Source: Lantana camara (Eukaryota > Streptophyta > Magnoliopsida > Lamiales > Verbenaceae). Taken from it: a stretch of 64,000 nucleotides of DNA. The notes beneath the pieces are model-generated. The model did no database searches. It worked only from the letters and a program-made list of their open reading frames with translations, and was not told the origin of the DNA. Location: contig CM074864.1 of the NCBI GenBank assembly GCA_037501455.1, positions 29,444,001-29,508,000 on the forward strand, written 5' to 3'. The translations under genes and the position numbers were made by a program. This document shows positions 1-12,435 of the stretch, piece after piece (within the stretch, counting starts at the first letter, position 1; every line of letters begins with the position of its first letter).

Positions 1-645
1 TTTTTTTTACGAGTTCAACGGAATTGACGAAACTCGGTTCCGAGTTCCCGAGCTCAGGATATCACATAAGGAACAAATGGTACGCTAATTGCTCATTAGC
101 CCCTGTTTTGGATTCCGAACGAAAATAAATTCCAAAACTCAATCAAACGAATCTGAAAACATAAAATGAGTATATAACCATAGTCATAACACATATAAGT
201 CTGACATATTAAATTTCCACGAAGTTACTAATTCACTTCATATAGTAACGGCGCGCAACTTGTCACGTAAATGCAAATCGACCAAGAATCCATATAATTC
301 AAATTTCCAAAAGAAATTAAGAATCCATTTTAATCATTTATTAAAATCTAACGAAATGCATATTATAGAAAATTAATTAAAATTACAAATAGTAATTATC
401 ACAAACAATTAATTACGTAATTAAATAATTTAAACGCACAATTAGAGAACACATAATTATTCATGCACAAGTGGTTCAAGTAATCGAATTCATTCCAGTT
501 CAAATATTGCATATATTTCAATTAATCACATATTTAACAATTAAACATTGAAATTTAAATATAGAAAACAATTATAGCCAATTAATTCGCGTAAATTAGT
601 AAACACATACGTCATATTAGAATACGAAAAAGTTGGGGCGTTACA
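1..645 (-). mobile_element. Partial Ty3-type LTR, reverse orientation, truncated by the window edge
   Basis: The block ends in GGGGCGTTACA at 645, the reverse complement of the TGTAACGCCCC start seen in the other LTRs here. It also contains the block common to these LTRs (ACTCGG..CCGAGTTCCCGAGCTC near 30-55, then GCTCATTAGCCCC). It most resembles the 5' (sense) part of the LTR at 33888-37926. ATAAA at 646-650 would be the right target-site copy; the left copy is off the window, so TSD and element type (solo or full) cannot be decided. No coding sequence. Confidence 0.8.
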
Positions 646-909
646 ATAAACCTTTTAACAAATTATTAATTTCTCATAAATACAATCAAACTAACCCATG
701 TTGAGCTCGAACGCTTGTCAACCCACATAGCTCTACCCACATGATCACTTTGTTAACTTGGTTGACCGCCTTCATCATTATTTCCAACATTCTCATTTGT
801 TATTTGTTTTTTTATCCAACTTTCTCATTTGAGTCATCTTGAATATCTCTTCATGGTCTACTTCTCTGTCTTCCTTCTCACTTTGCAAATAATGTACACT
901 TGATAACTT

Positions 910-1905
910 ATTCGAACACAAACTAAGCTAATTGTTAAATATTGTTAAGGTAATAACTAACCAATCTTTTTCGACTAGTAGCAGCTGAAATGCTTCCACC
1001 TGTATGAAGTACGCCTCCTTTAGTGGATGCACTATTTTTTTTTTCAAAGATTTTGACGTGAACTCTTCGATATTCCACCATTCAGACAAGTTGTCATAAA
1101 CTCTCTGTAACATCCATCCTGGCTTCTCAGCTTTATGTCTAATCCTATTATAATGATCAGCCAAACGTTTCACTCCAACAGACTTAAATGCAGTTCTCAT
1201 ATGCTACTTATGTTGTGTATCCCAATATATATATTTCTGTAAAATAAAAATCAAATAACAATAGAATATAACATTTTTAATATTTAATTTATGTTATAAA
1301 TAATTCAATAAACAAATGTAATGATTAATACCTTCCACTCCTCGAACCATTCAGCAACAACATGTCGGAGAATGTCTTTCCATGTCCTATACGGCTCAGT
1401 CAACTTTGATTTCAGGAAATTAGTGATGTTGTTTGTCCCAGCCCAACTATCTACATACCTGCATAAATGCATATTATGAAGATGCATAAACTTCAGAAAT
1501 ATTCGAAGACACAACAAACTTTATGTTCTATACTTACATATTCCCAGCGGGCTCCAATTTTGCTTTACCGGTGGATGATGGTGCACACATGCCAAGTGGT
1601 GATGTAGAATTCGAATCAATAATTGGCTGACTAGGAGATGCTGATGTATGAGATGGAGATAGTGATGGCTGTGTAGGAGAGTGTGATGGTTGTGGAGGAG
1701 AAAATGATGGTTGTGGAGCTAATGCTGCAGATGGAGAAGGAGCCACTGGTGATGATAATAATGGTTCATCGGCTGATATAGTAGCCGGGACAGAAGATGA
1801 GGTAGCAGTAGATGCTGATGAATTGTTGATGATCATATTACCTCTCCAAAGGCTCTTATTCCTCCCCCGTGAACCGGTATTAGGGTTTCCACGAGGCCTA
1901 TTCAT
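910..1905 (-). pseudogene. Transposase_24 (plant Ptta/En/Spm) protein gene, broken
   Basis: This gene reads right to left in three apparent exons. Exon 1 (1905-1538) encodes a short basic start and a Ser/Pro/Ala-rich low-complexity stretch, and ends at a GTAAGT donor. Exon 2 (1458-1332) encodes YVDSWAGTN and TWKDILRHVVAEWFEEWK. Exon 3 (1236-910) encodes KSVGVKRLADHYNRI, WMLQRVYDNLSEWWN and then, in a shifted frame, KGGVLHTGGSIS. The TWK..WFEEWK block followed by W..L..W and GG..HTGGS is typical of the plant Transposase_24 family that accompanies tnp2 in CACTA elements; it probably corresponds to the TNPA-like accessory DNA-binding protein. Lesions are an in-frame TAG at 1204-1206 (minus-strand codon) and a frameshift near the T run at 1031-1042 that separates the WWN block from the HTGGS motif. 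Splice sites are inferred by eye and keep the frame. Confidence 0.82.
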
Positions 1906-2265
1906 CTATAAACAATTACTTTCAAACAGTTAATACATCATAACAAAGAAAACTGAAGTTAGACATCCAACCAGTTCCTAAAAATTGCCAGGTTCAATCC
2001 AAATTTAAGTGCTTAATTACCTTATCTCTCTTCTTCCCTTTACCAAGTAGAACCTTCACCTATTAAATTGGACAACTGATCTCTTTCTCGTTCCTGCACA
2101 AACAAAAGATATATGTAAGAAATCCTGAAAGATATATGTAACTAATTTTTGTAAAAGCTAATAAGAAAGTAAAGGGAGTAACATTGCCAGTTATTTTCAG
2201 TCAAAGTTAATAAGCAAAGAACAGACATGTTGATCACATCAAGTTAGAAAATTACATTTCTTACC

Positions 2266-3986
2266 TCACATGTCATAATCCGAATCATCATCATATTGAT
2301 CAGAGTTAAGCTCCTCATCAGAATCATTTTGATCAGAGTTAAACTCTTCCTCACCATCCTCATTTTCGTTGTTATTATTATCATTAGGTAGTTCAGCTTC
2401 GACCTCCTCGAAGCTATCATTATGATCAACCAAATGCCCTACATTATCATCCGAGGCAACAATATTTACCATTATTCCTTCATCACTTTGATAAGCTATT
2501 GGTAAAGACTCTTCTATTTCTATCCTCCCTCTGGCTTTTAGCTTTAATTACCACAAACCATTGTTGCTTGTTTCTAATACGACCCGGATATTGAACAAAG
2601 TAAACTTGGCGGGCTTCGTGGGTAAGTATGAAAGGATCATATTTCCTATATTTACCACTTCGCCGAACTTCTACCGTCATGCATTCTGCATCTCCAATCC
2701 GAGTTACTTGATTAGGAGTTGGATCAAACCTCACACATTTAAATAGAACCACCCTCTTGATTGGTTCACCGGGATATTCTAGTTCAATAATTTAATCCAA
2801 CATTCCATAATAATCGTCTTCAACAGATTCATCATAGCTACCTTTGACCCAGACCCCACTATTCATTGTCTTTTTTCCACTACTCCAAGCCTGTGTGTGG
2901 AATTTAAAACCATTGACAAAATACTTGGGCCGCGTTTTAACTTTGAGAAGAGGACCGCAAGATAAATGATGTATGTATGGATTGTTAATTCCATTTTTTG
3001 GATCACACACCTGCATAACGTTAAATTAAATATATTTCTTACAATGCTAATTGTTTAAAAATAGGTTCGTTGACAGATTTACTTACGTAATTTTTTACCC
3101 ATCCTGCAAATTCATCATCCACTCGACTGCTCCCGTCTATTTGGCCAATCCTAAACTCCTCGGTAAAGAAACTACAAAGTTCATAAGTATGCATGAAAGT
3201 TTGTTATAATTATCACTTGATTCAGTTTCATGTAATAAATTAATTAACCTCTCTAACTTACTCCAAGAAAGTTTGGACCGCATCAGAATTCAATAAGACA
3301 TGATTTGTAGCAGATTTGTACTCTTTATCATCCAAAAAGCGAGCACTACAAGCACCGGAAGCACGCCCTTCCTGGTGGAAAATACTCAACATTTCTGGAT
3401 TGGAGTCATCAATACCACCATCATCATTCCTTACCACCCTTGTTCTCATGGAACGAACATGAGATTGAAAATAGAAGGAGCAAAAATGGGTAGTTTCATG
3501 TCGTAAGTACGTTTCGCAAATAGAACCCTCAACTCTAGCTTTATTTTTAACCATTTTCTTTATCTTTCCAAGGAATCTGTATCGAGTGAAAGACAATTTC
3601 GTCATTTAAGTTAATGATTATTATATAAGATAATAAATAATTCTTTTTACCTTCCAAAGGGATACATCCACCTAAATTGTACAGGCCCTCCATTACGCGC
3701 TTCTTCGATCAAATGATTCAGCAAATGCTCCATTATACAAAGAATGCTGGGGGAAAAACTCTCTCAAGTTTACACAAAATAATGGGTATGTTTTTTTCCA
3801 TTTGATCAAGATCGGCATGCCTCAGCTTACTTGAACATAAGTCCCTGAAAAATTTACTTAATTCGGCCAGCGGTTTCCATATCTCATCAAGCAATTCTCT
3901 AAAGGCAATAGGTAACAGCTGCTCCATAAAAATGTGACAGTCATGATTCTTCATCCCATGTATCTTAGCATGTTGTGTATTAACAC
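2266..3986 (-). pseudogene. tnp2 transposase, C-terminal half (DUF4218, DUF4216, acidic tail)
   Basis: This is the continuation of the tnp2 reading frame after the solo LTR at 3987-8580; the frame resumes within the AACAC target duplication. Reading on the minus strand, 3986-3730 encodes HGMKNHDCHIFMEQLLPIAF and LCKLERVFPPAFF, then EHLLNHLIEEARNGGPVQFRWMYPFGR-like sequence, then 3605-3262 encodes RFLGKIKKMVKNKARVEGSI: the DUF4218 region of plant CACTA transposases. Likely introns end at 3171 and 3010 (GTAAGT donors at 3261 and 3086). From 3010 to about 2620 is the DUF4216 region (VNGFKFHTQAWSSGKKTMNSG, then VVLFKCVRFDPTPNQ). The frame closes with an Asp/Glu/Asn-rich acidic tail (2472-2266). 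One TAA at 2792-2794 interrupts the DUF4216 region. Confidence 0.85.
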
Positions 3987-5493
3987 TGTAGCACCCCGTA
4001 CACGTGGAGGTGCCACACCCCCGCACTATAGGTCAATCCACACACGAAACGGCTAATCCGTACATGAACTAACCTATAGCGAATGGGTGATAATGCAATG
4101 ACTGACAAGCTAGGCGGGATTAACTTATACATGCAATGAATTTAAGTGGAAGCATAAAGTAATCACTATCAAATATTTCCATTTATCATGTCACATCATT
4201 TCTCATTTACCAAATAAAATATATTCTAATTTTACATATCAATACATTATCATCTTCAAATAAAACAATAACAATAACTATAGTTTCATAATTAACAATA
4301 AATAATCAAATACACGAACCATGGTTGACTCGACTACATGAACCGAACTCGACTCGACTCCCGCCTAGCGTGCACCTGCAATAACCTGAAAGGTGGAGGC
4401 GTCAGTCTGTGAATACCGAGTGAGGGGTTTAAATACATATTAGCGCAGATAACATGCAAGTTATATTCTCGGGTAAAGATTTATAAAAGATAAATATATG
4501 AGTTCAATAATAACATAACTTCGCCCGAGATTACAACTACAAATATTAAACTTGTTCATATTTCATGCAATCAATACATGGCCCCGGCGAGTGAGGGCAG
4601 TCTCCAACCGTACTCCAAATGTACATGAACATGCTTGCTTGATTATTAAACAATAGGTGATCATGCAATCCAATTATCGTGCAGTCGTGCGATAGTGTAA
4701 TCACGTAACACGTTCAAGGAATGAAATCATGCAATAACCCGAGGACAATCCGTGGTGCCGGACCCGTCCCCAGTCTCCTTCTTCCTCCGGTTGATGATGG
4801 GATTGCAAGGCCCCATCATCCATGCTCGTTGAGCAAAGGGTACATGAATCCCTAAGCCCGGAACTCTTTCCCCCACTAATCTCCTAGCGGAATCAGGGGT
4901 CATCCCAATGTTGTGAGGATAGTATTCAAGTTACCCGTCAGCCCATGCTTTCCCGGTTGTCTCAAATCACTATCCTCGGGCCCAACGTGAACGGTCATGC
5001 TACTCGCCTAACACATGCACGGTACATGGCTTGCTTGCTTGCTTTTCGTGAATATAACTTGCTTGCTTGAAACATGGCATTATTGTAATCATGAATACTT
5101 TATGGAAATTATAGATATAATTACCTTTTGGCCGAAAACTCACATAAGGGTTATATTAGTTCTACATAACTAGAATTAAACCTCACCTGACAGGCGACAC
5201 ACGACCCGTGAATGCGTGAACATGCTCATGCTCGACAATCTCCTCCCTGGAGAGTAACTGAACAAGAAACGGGACAATGTACGTGCATGAGAACACAATT
5301 CAAGCATATTACCACATTTAAGACGCACGACGTGACTAAGTAACGAGACATCATGCAATAAACAATGTAAAATATAAATATCATGTTTTGGCATGTAATT
5401 AATCACATAATAACAATTTGGGATCAATTAAGGAATTGGAATTGAAATCCAAAGTCTCATTTTTATGCAGAAAGTTTTCTTCTGTCAGCGGGG

Positions 5494-5660
5494 TGGGAAC
5501 GACCGTTCCAGGTTTTAGTTCAAAGTGGGAAGGGCCGTTCCCGCCTCCCCGAAGATGGGAACGGTCGTTCCCGTCCTCGCCGCCACGCACATTATTCAAA
5601 ATATGGGAACGGCCGTTCCCCATTTACAACGGGAACGGCCGTTCCCCATTTACAACGGGA
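5494..5660. repeat. Array of interrupted palindromes, GGGAACG-type
   Basis: Five copies of a dyad with arms GGGAACG and CGTTCCC around a 2-nt centre lie at about 5494-5510, 5527-5542 (one arm changed), 5557-5572, 5605-5620 and 5631-5646. A sixth half-site at 5657-5664 is split from its partner (after 7614) by the copia-type LTR insertion. Spacing is irregular (about 26-48 bp), so this is not a simple tandem repeat. Confidence 0.9.
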
Positions 5661-5669
5661 ACGGGAAGG

Positions 5670-7609
5670 TGTTGGAAAACACGAATCAAAAAGCAGCGGA
5701 AATTTAAAAATTTTCCAACAAAAAGATCTAGGACTCGCAATCGTGTAACCAAATTCGTAGGGATTAGAAACTTACTTTCTTAATTAACTTTCTTGAAGCG
5801 TTTCAAGCCACCCAAGAACGCTCTTCTCGCGGCTTGATCCCCTCTCCTTGGTAAAGCTCGAATCTTCAAATTTCTAACTTGAAGCTCTCTAGAGATAGTC
5901 CACCAACTTGACTACAATCTAACTAGTAAGGATGCTAGTTCTCTAGTTAGTGTTTAGGCTTAACCTAGGGTTTCGTTTATCTTGGAGAAAGGATGGTGTT
6001 CAACATATGAACCAAAAGAAGATCATCAATTAGCCTCAAGGGGAGCTCGAGCTCCCCTATATATAGGAAGGAGGGTTGGCCGAAAATCCTAGTCCTTATG
6101 GGCTAGGGTTTTGGTCCCTCTCTCCTATTACTTGATCATCAAGTAATTTTGACTTTGACTTTGAATTTAAATTCAAATCAACTTTCAAGAGAGCTAAAAT
6201 ATCCAAACTATTTTTGGATAATTTTATACTTTATTTATTTAAAATAAATAACTTATTTTATCTAATTAATTAATTCATAATTAATTAACTAGATTATTTT
6301 TCTCCAAAATAAGACTTTCTTTTTAATTCAAAATTAAACCAAAGTCTATTAAATAATTAACAAATTAATTATTTAATATATAATTAAATAATCACGTGTG
6401 GCACACGTGTCACAATGACACGTGTCCAGTCACGTGACCCACACGTGTGGTTTCATACCTGTGGAACCCTCTAGGCTCGATTAACTCGTTTAATCATTTT
6501 TAAGCCTTAACTCATGTAACCAAGTTGTTGTGTGTGACCCTCTAGGTTCTCAATTCAATTAGCAGTGACCCTAATTAATTAATTCCCTAATTAATTAATC
6601 AGTCCACAGATTAAACGACCATAGTCTAGCAACACGTGTTTAACCCCTAGCTGAATTGGAATGTTCGGATTCGACAGAACCTTTAAGTCATTGATTCATG
6701 TGAGATACAATCCTCCTACTTACTATCTCTCAACCAAGATCTAGGGTAAGGGAATAATCAGAAACCTAATAATCCGGTCTTAAAGCTAAGTGCATTTCAT
6801 ATCCATTTGATCTCAATCCAAGAAACCCTTTTCTTGATGTCTTGATCTACTGCCTTGACCAAGGACTCCATATGGCATATGAATGACTTACACAATAAGA
6901 GATCACCTTGCAAATGCAAGTGTAGGTCCTTTCTTAATTCTCATTCACTTTCATGAATCACTTGTACAGCCCCAGCATAAGCCTTGAATCAGTTGTCTAA
7001 GGCGACACCCTTTAAAGCTTGTACCTAAGACTACAGAGTTAACTCATAAAGTGACATGGAACCTCTAGTCTAAGGATCAATTAATCACATCAATGACTCG
7101 TGAGATATTTCCTAATCTGGAAGTTTCCATTTCCTGAAATAGAAACTTCCTTTCCCATTTAGGAATGTTCTCACACGGGGCACCTCAGTGAACTTACTTA
7201 TTAAAGTAAGCACCCTCATGTATCACGCACGTATCAACTATACACTTTGCACCTCCGCGAAACAAGGTGGTCCTTCTTAAGGGCGTGATCCCACAAGCAA
7301 GCCTTAGAGGAGTCAGGTTGACACTCCCACTGTCGGTAGGACTCATCGGCTTGGAGTATTTTACTAATCATGACTTATGTGATATAGGGCTCGTTTCATG
7401 AACTATTTCACCTAAATGGTATAGTCCTAAAGTCATCAGGATTAGGGGAGTTCTTATACATGCATAGATAAAGAAAACGCATACCAAACAAGAGCATATA
7501 AAGAAGTGTTGCCTCAATTCGTTATTTCATTCAAAGATTGTCTGTGATTACAATAAGGAAAAGCACAAAGCGGATATACAATCGGCTTTCTAGGGCACTA
7601 TTCCTAACA
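5670..7609 (-). mobile_element. Copia-type solo LTR, 1940 bp (TSD GAAGG)
   Basis: It starts TGTTGGAAAAC and ends CTATTCCTAACA, flanked by GAAGG at 5665-5669 and 7610-7614. Read on the minus strand it begins TGTTAGGAATAGTGCCCTAG, a start I associate with plant copia LTRs, so sense is minus. It is alignable by eye over most of its length with the second copy at 42121-46849 (for example TTGATCTCAATCCAAGAAA, then CTTGATGTCTTGATCTA). No coding sequence or internal domain is present, so it is a solo LTR. It carries a cluster of CACGTG motifs (6393-6450). Confidence 0.9.
6393..6450. promoter_or_regulatory. Cluster of CACGTG (G-box/ABRE-like) motifs in the copia LTR
   Basis: Within 58 bp there are at least six ACGTG or CACGTG cores (CACGTGTGG, CACACGTGTC, GACACGTGTCC, TCACGTGACC, CACACGTGTGG), most of them palindromic. 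CACGTG is the core bound by plant bZIP and bHLH factors. Position relative to the LTR promoter is not established. Confidence 0.6.
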
Positions 7610-8580
7610 GAAGGGTCGTTCCCGTTACGCAGAAGATGCAGAAGAACAGGGGACAAAACAGGGGAAGCTCCAATTCAACAACAAAGCTCCATAAACACTT
7701 ATATTTCAATCTCTAACTACGCAATTCATAAAAGGAACATGCTAGCATACTAAATATACAATAAAATCCAATCTAACCATGCATTTCATGCTTTGATCAT
7801 CACAATTATCATTTCAAGCTCAAATATCATTCTAGCATATAACTCCATAATCTTCAAGATTTAGGCATGAAATTCAAAGTAAAAGCATGGATTCATGTTT
7901 CTAGCAACCTTTAAATCACTTATCTCAAGAATTCCTCAACCCTAGCTTCACACATAATTTCCAAGAAATCATATATATATAACCATCTCTAATGAAAGAA
8001 GGGGAAGAAAAGATGGAGATATGATGAAGACGATGTCCCAAGACTTCCAATTCCTCAAAGATTTTGGCAAGAAATGATGAAATCCCTCCTTCTCTTGGTT
8101 GAGGTTTGGATCGGTAGAGCAAGGGGCAAATATATGGTTTTGACATGAAATGAAAATGAAGCTTGTGGAAGAGATGCATATACCGATATATTTGGGGAAA
8201 AAAATGTAATATTTGCAATTAAATCCTTAAAGTTTGTAAGTCAGGTAATTAAGGATGCAAGGTTTACGAACTGTTCAATTTAGTCCAAGAAGTAATCATA
8301 CAATCTAGTCCTTAAAGAAAAGAAAATGAGCAATTAAGAACAATTAGGCAATTAAATCATGTTTGGTAATTAATTCACGTAGCAATTGAATCCACTTTGT
8401 CAAATAATTCCCAAGTTGGCAAGTATTTCATATAATTTCACGTAACATGTTGAAATACCATTTATAAAAATTAATATAACACGTATAACTTGAATAAACG
8501 AGAATAATAAAATAAAACCCTAACGCTCGAAACTCACACATGTCAAGCGTACCTGACTATCTGTAATTCGGGGCGTTACA

Positions 8581-10585
8581 AACACATCGTGACAAATTTG
8601 ATGAATAACCATCAGGCATGTCGAGTCGTTTTATCCACTCACATATTATTCTTTTTTGCTCCAATGTTAATGCATACTTAGCCATTGGTTTTAGCCAACG
8701 TCCATTACCCTTTGGCACTAATTCTAATTCAGGTCGCCGATACAACTCCTTCATATCCATACATGAATTCACATTGTCTTTGGTTTTCCCTGAAATGTCC
8801 ATTACCATGTTGAAGATGTTGTTAAAGATATTCTTTTCTATGTGCATCACATCTAAATTATGACGGATTAAATTATCCTTCTAATAAGGCAATTCCCAGA
8901 ATATACTTTGTTTCTTCCAATTATGTTGTACACCACTACCTGGAATCCTTAACTCGTTGGTATGTTCTCTAACTTTTGGAAATTCACAAACCTGTTCCCA
9001 AATTTCACGTCCATTCAACTTAGGAGGTGGCTGACCATGCTCAGTACGATTCTTCTTAAAATTGATTGTATTCCTTCCGTAAGAATGATCTATATCCAAA
9101 AACTGTTGATGACAATCAAACCAGCTTTGTTTTCGGCCATTTTTCAAATAAAATGCCTTAGTATCATCCATGCAATAGGGACATGCCAGTCTACTAGTAG
9201 TTCCCCAACCTGACAATATACCATAAGCTGGAAAATTATTAATAGTCCACATAAATGCAGCCTTCATTAGAAAGTTTTGATTAGTTGATGCATCGTACGT
9301 CGTCACACCAAGATCCCATAGCTCTTTCAATTCATCAATCAACGGTTGCAGATATACGTCAATGTTTTGCTTTGGATTTTTAGGCCCAGGAATGATACAT
9401 GTTAGAAACATGTACGACATCGTCATACACATCTCTGGAGGTAAATTATAAGGCGTTACAATTACTGGCCAACAAGAGTATGATGTAGCTGATTGAGAAT
9501 AAGGAGTAAACCCATCAGTACATAAAGTAAGCCTCACATTCCTAGGCTCATTGGAAAACTCAGGGTGACATTGCTCCAAGTGCTTCCAAGCCTTTCCATC
9601 AGAAGGATGACACATGACCTCGTCAGGCCGACGATTCTCAGCATACTATCTCATGTACGGGGCTGAGCTCATTGATGCATAGAGCCTCTTTAATCGAGGT
9701 ATAAGAGGCATGTAGTACATAGATTTGACAGGAATTTGTTTTCTTCTACCTTTACTCCCTCTGTCTTCATTTGTTTCATATCTAGGGGCACCACAAAACT
9801 TACACTCCAGAAGGTTTTCATCACCTTTGTAATACAACATGCAACTATTGACACAACAATCAATTCTTATACTAAACAACCCAAGCTTCTTCACCAACTT
9901 TTGTATTTCATAAAAATTATTAGGAACAGTGTGTTCGGGTGGTAGTAATTCTGAAATCAACTGTATAAGCTCATCCATAGCATCATGTGGCACATTGTAA
10001 TCATTTTAAATACTCATTAATCTTGAAGAAACAGATAATGGTGAGTGTATATCGCAGCCAGACCACACCGGTTTGTTAAAACCCTCAATAGATCAAAAAA
10101 CTTTTGAGTTTCTGCATTAGGCAACTCATGATAATTTTCTGACTCCCCCCTAACGTTGGAACCCCTATTTGGTTCTTAATTTTCACCAGTTGGCATATCT
10201 TGTCTCGCCGCATCAATACACATTTCAACATACTAACTTAAAGGATCTACATGTCCTTCATGACTCATACTCATGGCTGCATGACCGAAATTTTGTGTAA
10301 TCTCTTCACTAGGAGCTACCTCCCCATGATCGGTCCAATACCAATAATTTGGCTTGAACCCATGTGAATACAAATGTCGTGTAACGGTAGCAGGTGATAA
10401 GAAGTCCATTTCCTTAAGCATTTAACACATGGACATCGAATAAAACCTTCTGTTCTAAATGCTTCTAACCCTTTTGCATATTCTATAAAAGATTCAACCC
10501 CTTCTATAAATTCTAGTTTTAGGCCGCCACGAGTAGGGTAAGTCCTATTATGCATCCATCTCCTATGTGAAGGAATATTATCCAT
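8581..10585 (-). pseudogene. tnp2 transposase, N-terminal half (Transpos_assoc and Transposase_21), broken
   Basis: This is the catalytic part of the CACTA TNPD/tnp2 transposase, which would act in the nucleus on the element's ends. The start is ATG at 10583-10585. From there to about 10310 is the Transpos_assoc domain (HRRWMHNRTYP, FIEGVESFIEYA, IRCPCVKC and, in another frame, HLYSHGFKPNYWYWTDHGE). From about 9993 to 8885 is the Transposase_21 domain (IDCCVNSCMLYYKGDENLLECKFC, YYMPLIPRLKRLYAS, LTLCTDGFTPY, SYSCWPVIVTPYNLPPEMCM, LSGWGTTSRLACPYCMDD). Then VMHIEKNIFNN at 8845-8810 and GYSSNLSRCV at 8605-8580, where the solo LTR interrupts. Lesions: a frameshift near 10425; stops at 10233-10235, 10176-10178, 10006-10008, 9646-9648 and 8881-8883. 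The last two sit where a Trp (TGG) is normal for the family, so TGG to TAG is likely. Confidence 0.9.
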
Positions 10586-10859
10586 CTACATATCAAAGGA
10601 CAGAAGTTAATGTTAGGATATTATCCATCATAGTTGATGGTTTTTTCCTTCGAGGGCGTGTCGCCGTAATTATTTATAAATAAATCTACCCAAGTTTTGA
10701 TAGTCTGGGATGTGGGAGGACTAGATAACGTTTACATGTAAGGTAAAGAAAACAATTGTTCACAAATGCTTTCTTAGATATACATATTTGACATTCAGCC
10801 AATTACATGATTTCCCTAATTCAAAAAGAAATTTGACACTTTTATATATTAGCTTGATT

Positions 10860-11310
10860 TCCAATTGTATAAATGCTAATTTATAAATCAGATAAAACTA
10901 TCAGATTTATAGAATAAAACTGTCAGATTTATAAAACTATGAATTCAGAAATCTTATAGTTTTACAATAATGTTATGTAACTGATAGTTTTATAATAATG
11001 TTATGGAACTGTTATACCTTGGAAATAAGCTAATCAAGAATCTTTATGACTTGAGTGGTGGTAAATTTGTTTTTATTCTATAAATTAGCTTTTATACGAT
11101 TGAAAATTCTTATAAAACTGTAACTGGTGGCAACACTATTTTTAATCAGATTTATAGAATAAAATTGTCAGATTTCTATAAATTAGCTTTTATTCTATGA
11201 ATCTATAAAGCTAATTGGCTTAAGTGGCTTGACTGGCTAATTTATAGAATAAAACTGTCAGATTTATAAAACTATAAATTCAGATTAGCTTTTATACAAT
11301 CCAACAGACA
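10860..11310. repeat. Degenerate internal repeats of an AT-rich unit
   Basis: Variants of TATAGAATAAAACTGTCAG followed by ATTTATAAAACTAT recur around 10910-10945, 11150-11190 and 11240-11285, with related TCTATAAATTAGCTTTTAT strings between them. The copies are irregular and partly inverted. No function is evident. Confidence 0.6.
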
Positions 11311-12435
11311 AGTATGCAAATAAAACCAACTTCTATTTTTGTTAATAAACATCATAGGCAAGTATGCAAATATTAGCGTATTTTGTTAAATTGCAGCATA
11401 CGTTTACTGACCTTAGTCTGATGCAGCTCCAAATCAAACAGCTAACAATGTTCAATCCAACATTAGCTTGGAAATTAGATCCTGCAAAACATATTTTAAT
11501 TTATTGCATTAAGCATATTTTACTACATTTATTTTAATCCAACATTAAGCATATTTTAATGCATTTATTTTTCGCAGCACAATAATTCTAAAACATGTCG
11601 ACATTAAATCAATGTTTCTTGCAAGAAAGTAAAAAGGTTAATAACTTATGCATCATTTCTCGAAACATGTCAACATTCTAGAATATTTCCTAAAAAAAGG
11701 AACAAAATCAATTTTCAGCCCCAATTTTCAACAATCAATAACCAAAGTGTGTAACACTTACAGAGCAACTAGTGAGCAATTGTCCTAATTGGCATAACTA
11801 TTTCACACATGTAGCATGCACTTGTCTACATAAAATTGACAACTATATTCGTTTGGGTTCCAAGGTTTACAGGCATGTTACAGAGAAATACTGGGCTATT
11901 ATGTTTTTGAGGATGAAAGCAGGTTTACAGGCTTATTACAGAAACCTCCCTTACATCTTGTTTATTACAGTTACATCCCCTCGAGTAGGTTTCTGATCAT
12001 TGGATGAAAAGGTTTTACTTGCTTATAGCTTTAATGTTAATGCAAAGGGGAACTATATTTCTTGAAAATCTTAATGCATGTGCAACAACACTTATGATAA
12101 ACACAACAGGAAAGTATGCTAACAAGTCATAAAGCTGGGATCTTTAAGAAAATAGCTTTTGTTCATAACAGTTCAAATGCTAACAATTGTTTGGAGGTCA
12201 AAATGGCTTTTCAGTTCTCACCATGTACCATTTGAATGGAGGAGGACGGAGGACCACTCTTTACGACAAAGGGGCTTTTTAGAACCAAATTAATAATACT
12301 GAATAACCAAGACATGATCAAGTGCATATTTCATATTATAGTCCAAAATTCTAACAGAACATGCAATAAGCTGAAACATCAATTGTCAACCATTCAAGTG
12401 TTGCTTTTTTTTGTATGATTAATCAAAAGAACATT

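Larger units (their letters stand above)
3987..8580 (-). mobile_element. Solo Ty3-type LTR inserted in tnp2 (TSD AACAC)
   Basis: It starts TGTAGCACCCC at 3987 and ends GGGGCGTTACA at 8580, flanked by AACAC at 3982-3986 and 8581-8585. No internal domain, PBS or polypurine tract is present, so it is a solo LTR, about 2.65 kb once the copia-type insertion at 5670-7609 is removed. Sense orientation is minus (TGTAACGCCCC start at 8580). It carries an array of GGGAACG/CGTTCCC palindromes and is the same family as the partial LTR starting at 61941 (shared CACGTGGAGGT, CACTATAGGTCAATCCACA). ORFs in it are short and cross the palindromes; I see no gene. Confidence 0.93.

Noticed and set aside
5494..5660. 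CRISPR-like array of short palindromic repeats
   Set aside because: Repeat spacing is irregular, the repeats vary, and the context is plant LTR sequence with no cas genes; it is an LTR palindrome array.
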